Shown here: piece by piece, positions 15,600 to 24,154 of the stretch | Layout: the number at the start of each line of letters is the position of its first letter | Numbering within the stretch: position 1 is the first letter of the stretch | Source: TMED26 sp002694075 | Lineage (GTDB): Bacteria; Pseudomonadota; Alphaproteobacteria; Thalassobaculales; Thalassobaculaceae | Assembly: GCA_036160575.1 (NCBI GenBank) | Contig: JAYYDT010000103.1 | Coordinates: 19,016-83,015, forward strand | Direction of reading: 5' to 3' | DNA length: 64,000 bases | Notes under the pieces: model-generated | Database searches by the model: none | The model's input: the letters and a program-made list of their open reading frames with translations, nothing else | What the model was told of the DNA's origin: nothing | Translations under genes and position numbers: made by a program

Positions 15600-15785
15600 G
15601 TGACCGATCTATGGACCGCACTGGCCCTGATCCTGGTCATTGAGGGCGCGCTTTATTGTCTTTTTCCCACCACCATGCGCCGCGCGTTGACGCGGGTGAT
15701 GGACGCCTCCGACAATCATCTACGCACGTTGGGGCTGGCCGCCGCCGTGGTCGGCGCGGGATTGGTCTGGCTAATTCGCGGGTGA
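15600..15785 (+). CDS. DUF2065 family small membrane protein
   Basis: A 61-residue protein with two hydrophobic helices (about 4-21 and 43-58), matching the YjeT/DUF2065 family, whose function is unknown. It starts at GTG. Genes of this family habitually follow hflKC, as here. In many Alphaproteobacteria a DegP-type protease gene comes next, but here the neighbour is a convergent ABC1 kinase gene. Confidence 0.85.
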   Translation: MTDLWTALALILVIEGALYCLFPTTMRRALTRVMDASDNHLRTLGLAAAVVGAGLVWLIRG

Positions 15786-15808
15786 GCGCTGCCGCGCGCC
15801 CAGGGTGA

Positions 15809-17179
15809 TTAGGCCGGCGGCGGCAAATCGACGGCGACCATTGCCGCGTTTTGCCGTTCGGCGACGGTCGCCGGATCGAAATCGGCGATCAAGCTGTGGA
15901 ACAGGCGGTGCCAGTTGACCTCCGCCTTGAGATGCATGAACACCGAGCCCAGCCCAACCGCCGCCCGGTCCATCAACACGAACTCGCGTGGGGGTTGGAC
16001 GCCGTTGATGCGGCGCAGCTCGCTATGCACTTTGGCGACCACCTCATTGCCGAATTCGCCGGTGTCGGTCTCCTGAATCGGGCGCACCCGGTCCTCCATC
16101 AACGGCTTATAGAGGAAGCGCGCCCAGTGATTGAGGACCTCGATCACTTCCTTGTTGATGTCGCCGAACCCCCAACTCTCATAGGCGTGTACCGCCAATT
16201 CCTCGTCATCGTCGCGAAGCGCGTGATAAAGGTCGATGACTCCTTGCACGAAGGCCGGCGGGAAAATCCGGATGCATCCGAAATCAAGCAGGTTCAAATC
16301 GCCGTCGGGGCGCACCGTGTAGTTGCCAAGATGCGGGTCCCCGTGAATCACGCCGTAATGATAAAATGGGATGTACCAGGCGCGGAACATATTCAAGGCG
16401 ATGGTGTTGCGCAGCTCCAAGGCATCCGGCCGGTCGGCCAAATCGGCGATGAACGGCAACAACGGCTTGCCTTCCAGCCAGCTCATGGTGATCAACCGGT
16501 CGGTCGACAGGCGATCGTAAACCTCTGGCAGATGGGCGTGGGTCTCACCGGCGAGCATGTATTGGTAGAGCGCCAGATGGCGGGCTTCGCGCCGATAATC
16601 CAGTTCCTCGCGCAGGCGGGCCGAAAGCTCGGTGTGGATTTGTTTGGTCGAAATCGCTTTGTCGTAGCGCTCATAGATCGAGAAAATCAGCTTCAATTGG
16701 CGTAGATCGGCGTCCACCGCCTCGGCCATGTCGGGGTATTGCAGTTTGCAGGCGACGGTCGCGCCATCCTCGGCCAGGACTGCCTTGTGCACCTGACCGA
16801 GCGAGGCGGCGGCGGCGGCGGTTTGACCGAATTCACTGAACAGGCTCTGCCAATCGGCGCCCAATTCGCCGTTCATCCGCCGGCGCACAAAGGCCCACCC
16901 CATGGCCGGGGCGTTCGATTGCAGCTGGCGCAGTTGGTCACGGTATTCTTTGGGCAGGGCGTCGGGAATGGTGGCGGCGATTTGGGCCACTTTCATCAAC
17001 GGTCCCTTGAGCCCACCCAGGGCGGCGGTCAGCTCGGCGGCGTGGTTGGCGCGGTCGAAGCTGACACCTAAATAGCGTTCGCCGGCGACGCGCGCGGCGA
17101 GGCCGCCGACGGCTCCGGAAACTTTCGCATAACGACGCAGCCGCCCGCCGAGCCCGGCGCTTTCACTCTGGTTGCTCAT
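15809..17179 (-). CDS. ABC1/UbiB-family atypical kinase
   Basis: A 456-residue ABC1 (AarF/ADCK) family protein. The alanine-rich nucleotide loop AAAAASLGQVHKA, the lysine in VACKLQYPDM, the catalytic segment HGDPHLGNY and the metal-binding LLDFGC are all seen. The family-specific KxGQ motif appears as MKVAQ. The ATG at 17179 begins MSNQSESAG; further upstream in-frame sequence is proline-rich and unlikely. Relatives assist ubiquinone biosynthesis or lipid homeostasis, but this sub-branch is not characterised, so I do not call it UbiB. It is convergent with the hflKC operon. Confidence 0.88.
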   Translation of the reverse strand: MSNQSESAGLGGRLRRYAKVSGAVGGLAARVAGERYLGVSFDRANHAAELTAALGGLKGPLMKVAQIAATIPDALPKEYRDQLRQLQSNAPAMGWAFVRRRMNGELGADWQSLFSEFGQTAAAAASLGQVHKAVLAEDGATVACKLQYPDMAEAVDADLRQLKLIFSIYERYDKAISTKQIHTELSARLREELDYRREARHLALYQYMLAGETHAHLPEVYDRLSTDRLITMSWLEGKPLLPFIADLADRPDALELRNTIALNMFRAWYIPFYHYGVIHGDPHLGNYTVRPDGDLNLLDFGCIRIFPPAFVQGVIDLYHALRDDDEELAVHAYESWGFGDINKEVIEVLNHWARFLYKPLMEDRVRPIQETDTGEFGNEVVAKVHSELRRINGVQPPREFVLMDRAAVGLGSVFMHLKAEVNWHRLFHSLIADFDPATVAERQNAAMVAVDLPPPA

Positions 17180-17328
17180 GCACGGGAAATAGGGCGGCAA
17201 CGGCCCCGCGAAAAGGGGCCAGGTGCACAAAACCGGAATTTCGCCGCCGCCGCCGGCGGAAGGATGACAGGCGCGGCGATCCAGAGTATGCAGCCGGGTG
17301 AAAGACGTGAATTTTGCTGTGAGCCACG

Positions 17329-19017
17329 ATGACCTCAGATGTGACCGAGGCGGCCGACGAGGCGCCGCGCGATTTTATTCGCGATCAAATCCGCGCCGAT
17401 CTGGCGGCCGGCCAGGTGACAACGGTGATCACCCGCTTCCCACCGGAGCCGAACGGCTATTTGCATATTGGTCACGCCAAGTCGATCTGTCTCAATTTTG
17501 GCGTGGCGGCCGAATTTGGCGGCCGCTGTCATTTGCGGTTCGATGACACCAACCCGGTGAAGGAAGAACAGGAATTCATCGACGCGATTCAGGCCGATGT
17601 GCGCTGGCTCGGTTTTGAGTGGGGCGCGCATCTCTATTACGCCTCGGATTATTTCGAGCAGCTCTACCAATGGGCCGTGCATTTGATCGAGGCCGGTCTG
17701 GCCTATGTCGACGATCTCGATGCCGAAACCCTGCGCAGCTACCGTGGCACCTTGACCGAGGCGGGCACCGAAAGCCCTTTTCGTGACCGGCCGGTGGAAG
17801 AAAGCCTGGACCTGTTCCGGCGCATGCGGGCCGGCGAATTCCCGGATGGCGCGCGGGTGCTGCGGGCCAAAATCGATATGGCGGCGGGCAATATCAATCT
17901 CCGCGACCCTGTGCTTTATCGGATTTTACACGCCACCCATCCGCGCACCGGCGACCAATGGTGCGTTTATCCGACCTATGATTTCGCCCATGGTCAGTCG
18001 GACGCCATCGAGGGCGTCAGTCATTCGATTTGCACCTTGGAATTCGCCGATCATCGTCAGCTTTACGACTGGTTGATCGACCATCTGCCGGTGCCAAACC
18101 GCCCGCGTCAGTACGAATTCGCGCGGCTAAACATGGACCACACCGTGTTGTCGAAGCGCCGCTTGACCCAGTTGGTCAACGACGGTCACGTGCGCGGCTG
18201 GGACGACCCGCGCATGCCGACCCTGTCGGGCCTGCGCCGGCGCGGGGTGCCGGCGGCGGCGGTGCGTGATTTTATTTCGCGGCTCAGCGTCAATAAAAAC
18301 GATGGCACGGTGGAACTGGCGTTGTTCGAAAACTCGGTGCGCGAGGTGCTGAACACCACCGCCGAGCGGCGTATGGCGGTGATCGATCCTCTCAAAGTGG
18401 TGATCGAAAACTATCCCGAGGGTGAGGTCGAATGGCTCGAGGCGGTCAACCATCCAGGCGACCCGGACGCCGGCACACGGCAAATCCCCTTCGCGCGGGA
18501 AATCTATGTCGAGCGCGAGGATTTCATGGAAGATCCGCCCAAAAAATTCTTTCGCCTGGCGCCGGGCCGCGAGGTGCGCTTGCGCTTCGCCTATTTCCTG
18601 ACCTGCCATGAGGCCATCAAGGACGCCGCCGGCCAGGTGGTTGAGTTGCGCTGCACCTATGACCCGGCGACACGCGGCAATGTCGCGCCCGATGGGCGCA
18701 AGGTGAAGGGCACCATCCACTGGGTCGCCGCCGACCACGCCGTCGAGGGTGAGGCGCGTCTCTACGCCCCCTTGTTCCAGGACCCCGACCCGATGGCCGG
18801 TGATGATTTCTTATCGGCGCTCAATGCCGACTCGCTGACCCTCGCCGGTGACTGCAAATTGGAGCCTAGTCTGGCCCAATTGCCGGCCGGCCAAGCGGTT
18901 CAGTTCGAGCGTCTCGGCTATTTCGCCGCCGACCCCGACGGCGATGCCGCGCGGCCGGTGTTCAACCGGGTGGTGACCCTGCGCGATGGCTGGGCGAAAG
19001 CGAAGAAATCAGGTTAA
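17329..19017 (+). CDS. glnS: Glutamine--tRNA ligase
   Basis: A 562-residue class I aminoacyl-tRNA synthetase. The HIGH-type motif is in PPEPNGYLHIGHAKS (about 43-57) and the KMSKS equivalent is VLSKRRL. PTYDFAHGQSDAIEGVSHSICTLEF is diagnostic of GlnRS. The C-terminal anticodon-binding beta-barrels are full length. Many Alphaproteobacteria form Gln-tRNA by amidation instead, so a GlnRS here suggests acquisition in an ancestor of this group. It stands alone. Confidence 0.95.
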   Translation: MTSDVTEAADEAPRDFIRDQIRADLAAGQVTTVITRFPPEPNGYLHIGHAKSICLNFGVAAEFGGRCHLRFDDTNPVKEEQEFIDAIQADVRWLGFEWGAHLYYASDYFEQLYQWAVHLIEAGLAYVDDLDAETLRSYRGTLTEAGTESPFRDRPVEESLDLFRRMRAGEFPDGARVLRAKIDMAAGNINLRDPVLYRILHATHPRTGDQWCVYPTYDFAHGQSDAIEGVSHSICTLEFADHRQLYDWLIDHLPVPNRPRQYEFARLNMDHTVLSKRRLTQLVNDGHVRGWDDPRMPTLSGLRRRGVPAAAVRDFISRLSVNKNDGTVELALFENSVREVLNTTAERRMAVIDPLKVVIENYPEGEVEWLEAVNHPGDPDAGTRQIPFAREIYVEREDFMEDPPKKFFRLAPGREVRLRFAYFLTCHEAIKDAAGQVVELRCTYDPATRGNVAPDGRKVKGTIHWVAADHAVEGEARLYAPLFQDPDPMAGDDFLSALNADSLTLAGDCKLEPSLAQLPAGQAVQFERLGYFAADPDGDAARPVFNRVVTLRDGWAKAKKSG

Positions 19018-19083
19018 GCACCCTGGCCTTTAGCGGCCGCTTGGGTGACAATTGACCGCAATTCCAACCGCTGGAGGGGAGCG

Positions 19084-19581
19084 ATGAGCGATTTAATTTT
19101 GCGAAGCGATAGTTTCGCCGATGGCGATTACCTCGCCGATGCCCATATTTTGTCAGAGGCCTATGGCTTTGGCTGCGCCGGTGGCAATCAGTCGCCGCAT
19201 TTCGCCTGGTCGGGCGCGCCCGCCGGCACTGAGAGTTTCGCGCTCACCTGTTTTGACCCGGACGCGCCGACCGGCAGCGGCTTTTGGCATTGGGTGGCGG
19301 TTAATATCCCCGCCGATGTCAGCGCCCTGGCGCTCAACGCCAGCGCCGCCGGCGCGATGCCGGCCGGCGCCCTGGAAACACGCACCGATTTTGGCCAGCC
19401 GGGCTATGGCGGCTGTTGTCCGCCGCCAGGCGACCATCCCCACCGCTATATTTTTACGCTCCACGCGGTGGGGTTGAAGGAATTGCCGGTGACCGCCGAC
19501 ACCTCGGCGGCGGTGATCGGTTTCCAACTGCATTTCAACACCTTGGCCAAGGCCAGCTTGATGGGGCTTTATAAGCGTTAA
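19084..19581 (+). CDS. YbhB/YbcL family PEBP (Raf kinase inhibitor-like) protein
   Basis: A 165-residue phosphatidylethanolamine-binding-protein fold. The markers are GGNQSPHFAWSGAPAGTESFALTCFDPDAPT, FWHWVAVNIP, GYGGCCPPPGDHPHRY and FTLHAV. A strong GGAGGGG ribosome site precedes the ATG. The length is that of the cytoplasmic YbhB type and there is no signal peptide. Function in bacteria is unknown; the family binds anionic ligands. Confidence 0.92.
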   Translation: MSDLILRSDSFADGDYLADAHILSEAYGFGCAGGNQSPHFAWSGAPAGTESFALTCFDPDAPTGSGFWHWVAVNIPADVSALALNASAAGAMPAGALETRTDFGQPGYGGCCPPPGDHPHRYIFTLHAVGLKELPVTADTSAAVIGFQLHFNTLAKASLMGLYKR

Positions 19582-19588
19582 AGCCCGG

Positions 19589-19650
19589 GCCGTGGCGGTT
19601 CCACGGCGGCGTGACATTGGCCTTGAGCGGCGGATGCGCCGCTTAAGGCC
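19589..19650 (+). other. Two tandem RNA hairpins before the SPFH operon
   Basis: A 7-bp hairpin (19589-19607, loop CGGTT) is followed by a 14-bp stem (19619-19632 with 19637-19650, loop GATG). The second stem has one pair that is G-U on the plus-strand RNA but would be C-A on the other strand, so it favours a plus-strand transcript. There is no U-run. A TTGACA at 19651-19656 begins directly after it. These hairpins may end the PEBP transcript or lead the SPFH one. Confidence 0.45.
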
Positions 19651-19755
19651 TTGACATCAATACACGCATGACGGGAGAATTGGCCGCGTTCACGTGCGCT
19701 GACCGGGCGGGGTCGAGGGCGACCCGGCCGCGGCGGCGCGGGAGAGAGCGCCGCC

Positions 19756-20760
19756 ATGGACCCTTTCACCATTAGCCCGTTCCTGTTTTTCGTGCTGGTG
19801 ATCGTCTTTTTGACGGTCGTTTTCTTATTAGCCGGTGTGAAAATCGTGCCGCAGGCCGAAGAATGGACGGTCGAGCGTTTTGGCCGTTATGTCCGCACCT
19901 TGACGCCGGGCCTGCATATCATCACCCCGTTCATCGAAAAAACCGGCCGCAAATTGACCCTGCGTGAAGTGGTGTTGGATATTCCGCCGCAGGATGTGAT
20001 CACCATGGATAACGCCACGGTCACCACCGATGGTGTGGTATTCTATCAGGTGATCGACGCGCCCAAGGCGGCCTATGAGGTGCGCGACTTGGAACGCGCG
20101 ATGACCAATTTGGCGATGACCAACCTGCGGTCGGTGATCGGTTCGATGGCGCTCGACGATGTTTTGTCGAAGCGCGATGACATCAACGACCGGCTATTGC
20201 GCGTGGTGGACAACGCCACCGACCCTTGGGGCCTCAAGGTCACGCGCATCGAGATCAAGGATTTGACGCCGCCGATGGATCTGGTGCGGGCGATGAACCA
20301 GCAAATGATGGCGGAACGTCAAAAACGTGCGGAAATTCTTCAGGCCGAGGGTGAAAAGCAAGCCGCGATTCTCCGCGCCGAAGGCGAAAAAGCGTCCGCT
20401 ATATTAGAGGCCGAGGGCCGCCGCGAAGCGGCCTATCGTGACGCCGAGGCGCGCGAGCGCGAAGCCCAGGCCGAGGGGCACGCCACCAAATCGGTGTCGG
20501 ACGCCATCGCCGACGGGGGATTGCACGCGATCAACTATTTCGTGGCCCAAAAATATGTTGCCGCGTTCGCCAAACTGGCCGAGGCGCCCAACCAAAAAAC
20601 TGTCTTCATGCCGATGGAGACCAGTGACCTTTTGGCCTCGATCGGAGGGATCGGGGTGCTTGCGCGGGACGCGCTCGACGACGTTGCGGCGGCGGCGCGG
20701 CGGACCGGCGCGTCGACGCCAGCTGCCGACGAGGGCTCGGTGCCGCGCGGACCGTCCTGA
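19756..20760 (+). CDS. SPFH/Band 7 (stomatin/slipin-type) membrane protein
   Basis: A 334-residue SPFH protein with an N-terminal membrane helix (about 8-28). The Band 7 domain carries VERFGRYVRTLTPGLHIITPF, and a coiled coil has repeats of EILQAEGEKQAAILRAEGEK. It resembles QmcA/paraslipins, which form membrane microdomains and often pair with NfeD. The next gene, 14 bp on, encodes that partner. The third SPFH-type gene in 7 kb, it is separate from the HflKC operon. Confidence 0.93.
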   Translation: MDPFTISPFLFFVLVIVFLTVVFLLAGVKIVPQAEEWTVERFGRYVRTLTPGLHIITPFIEKTGRKLTLREVVLDIPPQDVITMDNATVTTDGVVFYQVIDAPKAAYEVRDLERAMTNLAMTNLRSVIGSMALDDVLSKRDDINDRLLRVVDNATDPWGLKVTRIEIKDLTPPMDLVRAMNQQMMAERQKRAEILQAEGEKQAAILRAEGEKASAILEAEGRREAAYRDAEAREREAQAEGHATKSVSDAIADGGLHAINYFVAQKYVAAFAKLAEAPNQKTVFMPMETSDLLASIGGIGVLARDALDDVAAAARRTGASTPAADEGSVPRGPS

Positions 20761-20774
20761 GTGGGGCGTCGGCG

Positions 20775-21266
20775 GTGGACGAGTATATCGCCTGGCTGTG
20801 GGAGGCGAGCCCCTGGCACTGGTTTGGGGTTGGCGGTCTGCTGTTCGCCCTGGAAATCCTTTTGCCAACCACCATTCTGATTTTTCCCGGCTTGGCCGCG
20901 TTGGTCGTTGGCGCCTTGGTGATCGTGGCGCCGGGTTTGGATTGGCGCTTGCAACTGCTGGTTTTCGCCGTGCTATCTTTGGCGGCCTCGGTGGGATGGC
21001 GGATCTGGTTCCGTCGCCGAGACCAGCCGCGCGATCATCCTCACTTGAACAATCGCAGTGGCCGGTTAATCGGGCGGCGGTTGGTGTTGGAGGATGGTTT
21101 GAGGGACGGGCGCGGGCATGTCAAAATTGATCAAGTCTTGTGGTTGGCGCGCAGCCATGACGGCGCGCGCTTGGCCGCCGGTGAAACGGTCGAGGTGACG
21201 GCGGTCGACGACGGCTTGCTGTGCCTACGACCGGTGACGCCCACTCATCCGCCGTCGCCGCGCTGA
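20775..21266 (+). CDS. NfeD-like membrane protein
   Basis: A 163-residue short NfeD (NfeD1b type): two or three hydrophobic helices (about 14-35, 37-53 and 57-73) and a C-terminal OB-fold domain containing GRLIGRRLVLEDGL and ETVEVTAVDDGLLCLRPV. It begins at a GTG 14 bp after the SPFH gene, and its TGA overlaps the ATG of the next gene. SPFH/NfeD pairs are widespread; their exact role in membrane quality control is not settled. Confidence 0.9.
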   Translation: MDEYIAWLWEASPWHWFGVGGLLFALEILLPTTILIFPGLAALVVGALVIVAPGLDWRLQLLVFAVLSLAASVGWRIWFRRRDQPRDHPHLNNRSGRLIGRRLVLEDGLRDGRGHVKIDQVLWLARSHDGARLAAGETVEVTAVDDGLLCLRPVTPTHPPSPR

Positions 21267-22249
21267 TGCGGGCCGTGGTCTGCAGGCGCCTGGCCGAGGA
21301 TTTCGGCCAGGTGGCGGTCGATGACGCCTGGCCGGATCCGGTCGCCGGCCGCGGCCAGGTGCTGGTGCGGGTGGCGGCCGCCAGCGTCAACTATCCCGAT
21401 TTGCTGATGTGCCAGGGGCGCTATCAATACCGTCCCGATCCCCCCTTCGTGCCCGGCATGAACCTGGCCGGCACGGTCGCCGCCCTGGGCGCCGACGTTA
21501 TCGGTTTCGCGGTCGGTGACCGTGTCGCCGGGAGCGTGCGCACCGGCGCTTTCGCCGAGCTGGCGGCGGTCGACGCCGGTCAGCTTCGGGCGGTGCCGGC
21601 GGCCCTGTCGCTGGCCGTGGCGGCGGCCTACCCGTCGGCCTATTTGACGGCCTATGTGGCGTTGGTGCGGCGCGCCAATCTGCAAGCCGGCGAGACCTTG
21701 TTGGTGCACGGCGCCGCCGGTGGGGTCGGCCTGGCGACAGTTGATTTGGGCCGTATCCTCGGTGCCCGCGTGATCGCCACCTCGGCCAGCGCCGACAAGC
21801 GCGCCGCGCTCGCCGCCTATGGCGCCGATCATGTGCTGGACGTCAGCGGCGATTTCGCGGCCGAGGTCAAGGCCCTGACCGAGGGGCGCGGCGCCGACGT
21901 GGTTTTCGACCCAGTCGGCGGCGATGTCTTCGACCAATCGGCGCGCTGCACCGCCTTCGACGGGCGGCTGTTGATCATTGGCTTCACCGGCGGGCGCTTC
22001 GCCACCCTCGCCACCAATTACGCGCTGATTAAGGGGTTCTCGGTGATGGGCGTGCGCGCCGGCGAATATGGCCGGCGTTTCCCGGACAAAGGCCAGGAGA
22101 ATATCGACGCCATCTGGAGCCTCGCCGCGGAGGGCGTGACGCGGCCGCGGGTGCATCGGGAATTTCCCCTCGACCAGGCGGTGGCGGCGATGGCCGAATT
22201 GCGCGACCGACGGGTGATCGGCAAGGCCGTGGTGCGGTGCGACCGCTGA
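21266..22249 (+). CDS. Quinone oxidoreductase-like MDR protein
   Basis: A 327-residue medium-chain dehydrogenase/reductase of the NADPH:quinone oxidoreductase (zeta-crystallin) type. The N-terminal GroES-like domain has AASVNYPDLLMCQG, and the Rossmann domain has VHGAAGGVGLATVDL. No structural or catalytic zinc cysteines are seen, as expected for this branch. The ATG overlaps the NfeD stop. A DMT transporter gene begins before its end, so the four genes from the SPFH gene on are probably one transcript. Substrate unknown. Confidence 0.92.
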   Translation: MRAVVCRRLAEDFGQVAVDDAWPDPVAGRGQVLVRVAAASVNYPDLLMCQGRYQYRPDPPFVPGMNLAGTVAALGADVIGFAVGDRVAGSVRTGAFAELAAVDAGQLRAVPAALSLAVAAAYPSAYLTAYVALVRRANLQAGETLLVHGAAGGVGLATVDLGRILGARVIATSASADKRAALAAYGADHVLDVSGDFAAEVKALTEGRGADVVFDPVGGDVFDQSARCTAFDGRLLIIGFTGGRFATLATNYALIKGFSVMGVRAGEYGRRFPDKGQENIDAIWSLAAEGVTRPRVHREFPLDQAVAAMAELRDRRVIGKAVVRCDR

Positions 22250-23148
22250 CCGGTGGGTCTGGCGGCGCGGTTTTGGTAACCCTCGCCGCCGCCTTGCTGT
22301 GGGGGCTTTGGTGGTGGCCTTTGCGCGCCCTCGCCGGGGGGCCGGCCGGCCCGGTGGCGTCAATGACCGTGATCTATTTGGTCGGCGCCTGCGCCGCGTC
22401 GGTGGTGGTCGCGGCGCAGGCCTGGCGCGGGACCGCCGGTTTGCGCGCCGGCGGCGCCGCTTTGCTGGTTTCCGGTCTGTTGTTCGGCGGCGTTTTGGCG
22501 ACCTGGAACCTGGCCCTGCTGTGGGGCGAGGTCGCGCGTGTCACCTTGCTGTTTTACCTGTCGCCGGTGTGGGCGGTGATCTTGGCCTTCGTGGTCGGGG
22601 GGCGGCGTCCGGATCGGCGGCGGTGGGCGGCCCTGGCCCTTGGTTTGGGCGGGGCCGGCTTGCTGTTCGGTCCGGCGGCGCTGGCCGGTGGCGGCCTGCG
22701 CCTTGGCGCCGGCGACGCCATGGGCTTGACCTCGGGCGTGTTGTTCGCCGTCACCCTGACGGCGGCGCGCCATCTGCCAGGGCGAATCGCGGCGGTCGCA
22801 CAGACCGCTTTGGCGGTGCTCGTCGCCGCGCTGGTGACCCTGGTGACAGGCGGCGCCACGGCCCTGGCGGCAGCGCCGCCGAGCGCCTCGTGGATGGTCG
22901 GCGCGGCGGCTTTTGCGCTGCTGATTTTGATCCCGGGTGTGATGATGATCCTGCATGGCGGCAATCGGTTGGAAAGTGAAAAAGTCACGCTTTTACTGTT
23001 GCTTGAGGTGCCGGTGGCGATGCTTTCGGCGGCCCTGATCGCGGGTGAGACCGTCGCTCCGTTCGATCTCGCCGCCGGTGCCTTGATCATCGCCGCCGCC
23101 GCCATCGAGGCTTGGCCGACTGCCGCCCGCTCCGCCGCCGACAAATGA
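22237..23148 (+). CDS. DMT/EamA family transporter
   Basis: A 303-residue inner-membrane protein of about ten hydrophobic helices in two homologous halves, typical of EamA drug/metabolite transporters. Recognisable points are LLWGLWWWPLRAL at the start, NLALLWGEVARVTLLFYLSPVWAVI in the first half and EKVTLLLLLEVPVAMLSAALIAGETV in the second. It starts at a GTG overlapping the previous gene by 13 bp. Substrate not predictable. Confidence 0.88.
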   Translation: MRPLTGGSGGAVLVTLAAALLWGLWWWPLRALAGGPAGPVASMTVIYLVGACAASVVVAAQAWRGTAGLRAGGAALLVSGLLFGGVLATWNLALLWGEVARVTLLFYLSPVWAVILAFVVGGRRPDRRRWAALALGLGGAGLLFGPAALAGGGLRLGAGDAMGLTSGVLFAVTLTAARHLPGRIAAVAQTALAVLVAALVTLVTGGATALAAAPPSASWMVGAAAFALLILIPGVMMILHGGNRLESEKVTLLLLLEVPVAMLSAALIAGETVAPFDLAAGALIIAAAAIEAWPTAARSAADK

Positions 23149-23213
23149 TCCGGGCGGCCCGCCGTTGTCGGCGCGGGGCGGCGTGATATAAGGGGCCGGT
23201 GAAAGGAACGCCG

Positions 23214-23666
23214 ATGTCCGATGCGCCTGAAATTCTGATCCTCAACGGCCCCAATCTGAACATGTTGGGGGTGCGTGAGCCGGCCATTTATGGCCATGAG
23301 ACGCTCGCTGATATCGAGGCGGTGTGCCGTGAACGGGCCGGCGCCCTAGGGCTGACGGTGGATTTTCAGCAATCCAATTTCGAGGGCGAGCTGGTCACCT
23401 TGATCCAGCGCGCGCGCGACAGCGCCGCCGGCATCATCATTAATCCCGCGGCCTATACCCACACCAGCGTGGCGATCCATGACGCCCTTAAACTGGCTGA
23501 TCTGCCGGTGATTGAACTGCATTTAAGCAATCCCCACCAACGCGAAGCTTTTCGTCACACCTCTTATGTGACGACGGTGGCGCGCGGCACCATCGCCGGG
23601 TTCGGCAGCCATGGTTACTTGTTGGCGTTGGACGCGATGTCCGGGCTGCTTGAGCGCGATGGTTAA
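23214..23666 (+). CDS. aroQ: 3-dehydroquinate dehydratase, type II
   Basis: A 150-residue type II dehydroquinase, the third step of the shikimate pathway, cytoplasmic and dodecameric in the family. The motifs are LNGPNLNMLGVREPAIYG with the catalytic tyrosine, QSNFEGELV, IINPAAYTHTSVAIHDAL and ELHLSNPHQREAFRHTSY. The ATG at 23214 fits the family; an in-frame GTG at 23199 adds five residues. It leads directly into accB and accC, a gene order common in Proteobacteria. Confidence 0.96.
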   Translation: MSDAPEILILNGPNLNMLGVREPAIYGHETLADIEAVCRERAGALGLTVDFQQSNFEGELVTLIQRARDSAAGIIINPAAYTHTSVAIHDALKLADLPVIELHLSNPHQREAFRHTSYVTTVARGTIAGFGSHGYLLALDAMSGLLERDG

Positions 23667-23678
23667 AGGAGAGGCCTG

Positions 23679-24143
23679 ATGAGCGATAAAATTGACCGCG
23701 ACTTGCTGTTGAGTCTGGCCGATCTGTTGAAAGAGACCGGGCTGGGTGAGTTGGAGGTCGAAGTCGACGGCCTGCGCGTGCGCTTGGCCCAACCGGCGCC
23801 TGTGGCGGCGGCCGTGACGGCGGCCGCGTCGGCGCCGCTGGCCACGTCCGCGCCAGTGGTCGCCGCCGGTTCGGGTGACACGGCGCCGGCGAAGGGCTTC
23901 GCGGCCCATCCGGGCGCCGTCAAATCGCCGATGGTCGGCACCGCTTTCACCGCGCCCGAGCCCGGCGCCGCCCCGTTTGTCGCGGTCGGCGACGCGGTGG
24001 CCGCCGGCGATACCGTGTTGATCGTCGAGGCGATGAAGGTGATGAACGCCATCACCGCGCCGCGCGCCGGCACGGTGCGGGCGATCCTGGTGGAAAACGG
24101 CCAACCGGTGGAATTCGACGAAATCCTGCTGGTCATTGAATAA
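23679..24143 (+). CDS. accB: Biotin carboxyl carrier protein of acetyl-CoA carboxylase
   Basis: A 154-residue BCCP. A short N-terminal helical region is followed by an Ala/Pro-rich linker (about 40-80) and the biotinyl domain with the target lysine in VEAMKVMNAI. It begins 12 bp after aroQ and ends 11 bp before accC. Together with AccC it forms the biotin carboxylase half-reaction of malonyl-CoA synthesis. Confidence 0.96.
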   Translation: MSDKIDRDLLLSLADLLKETGLGELEVEVDGLRVRLAQPAPVAAAVTAAASAPLATSAPVVAAGSGDTAPAKGFAAHPGAVKSPMVGTAFTAPEPGAAPFVAVGDAVAAGDTVLIVEAMKVMNAITAPRAGTVRAILVENGQPVEFDEILLVIE

Positions 24144-24154
24144 GGCGGCCGGCG

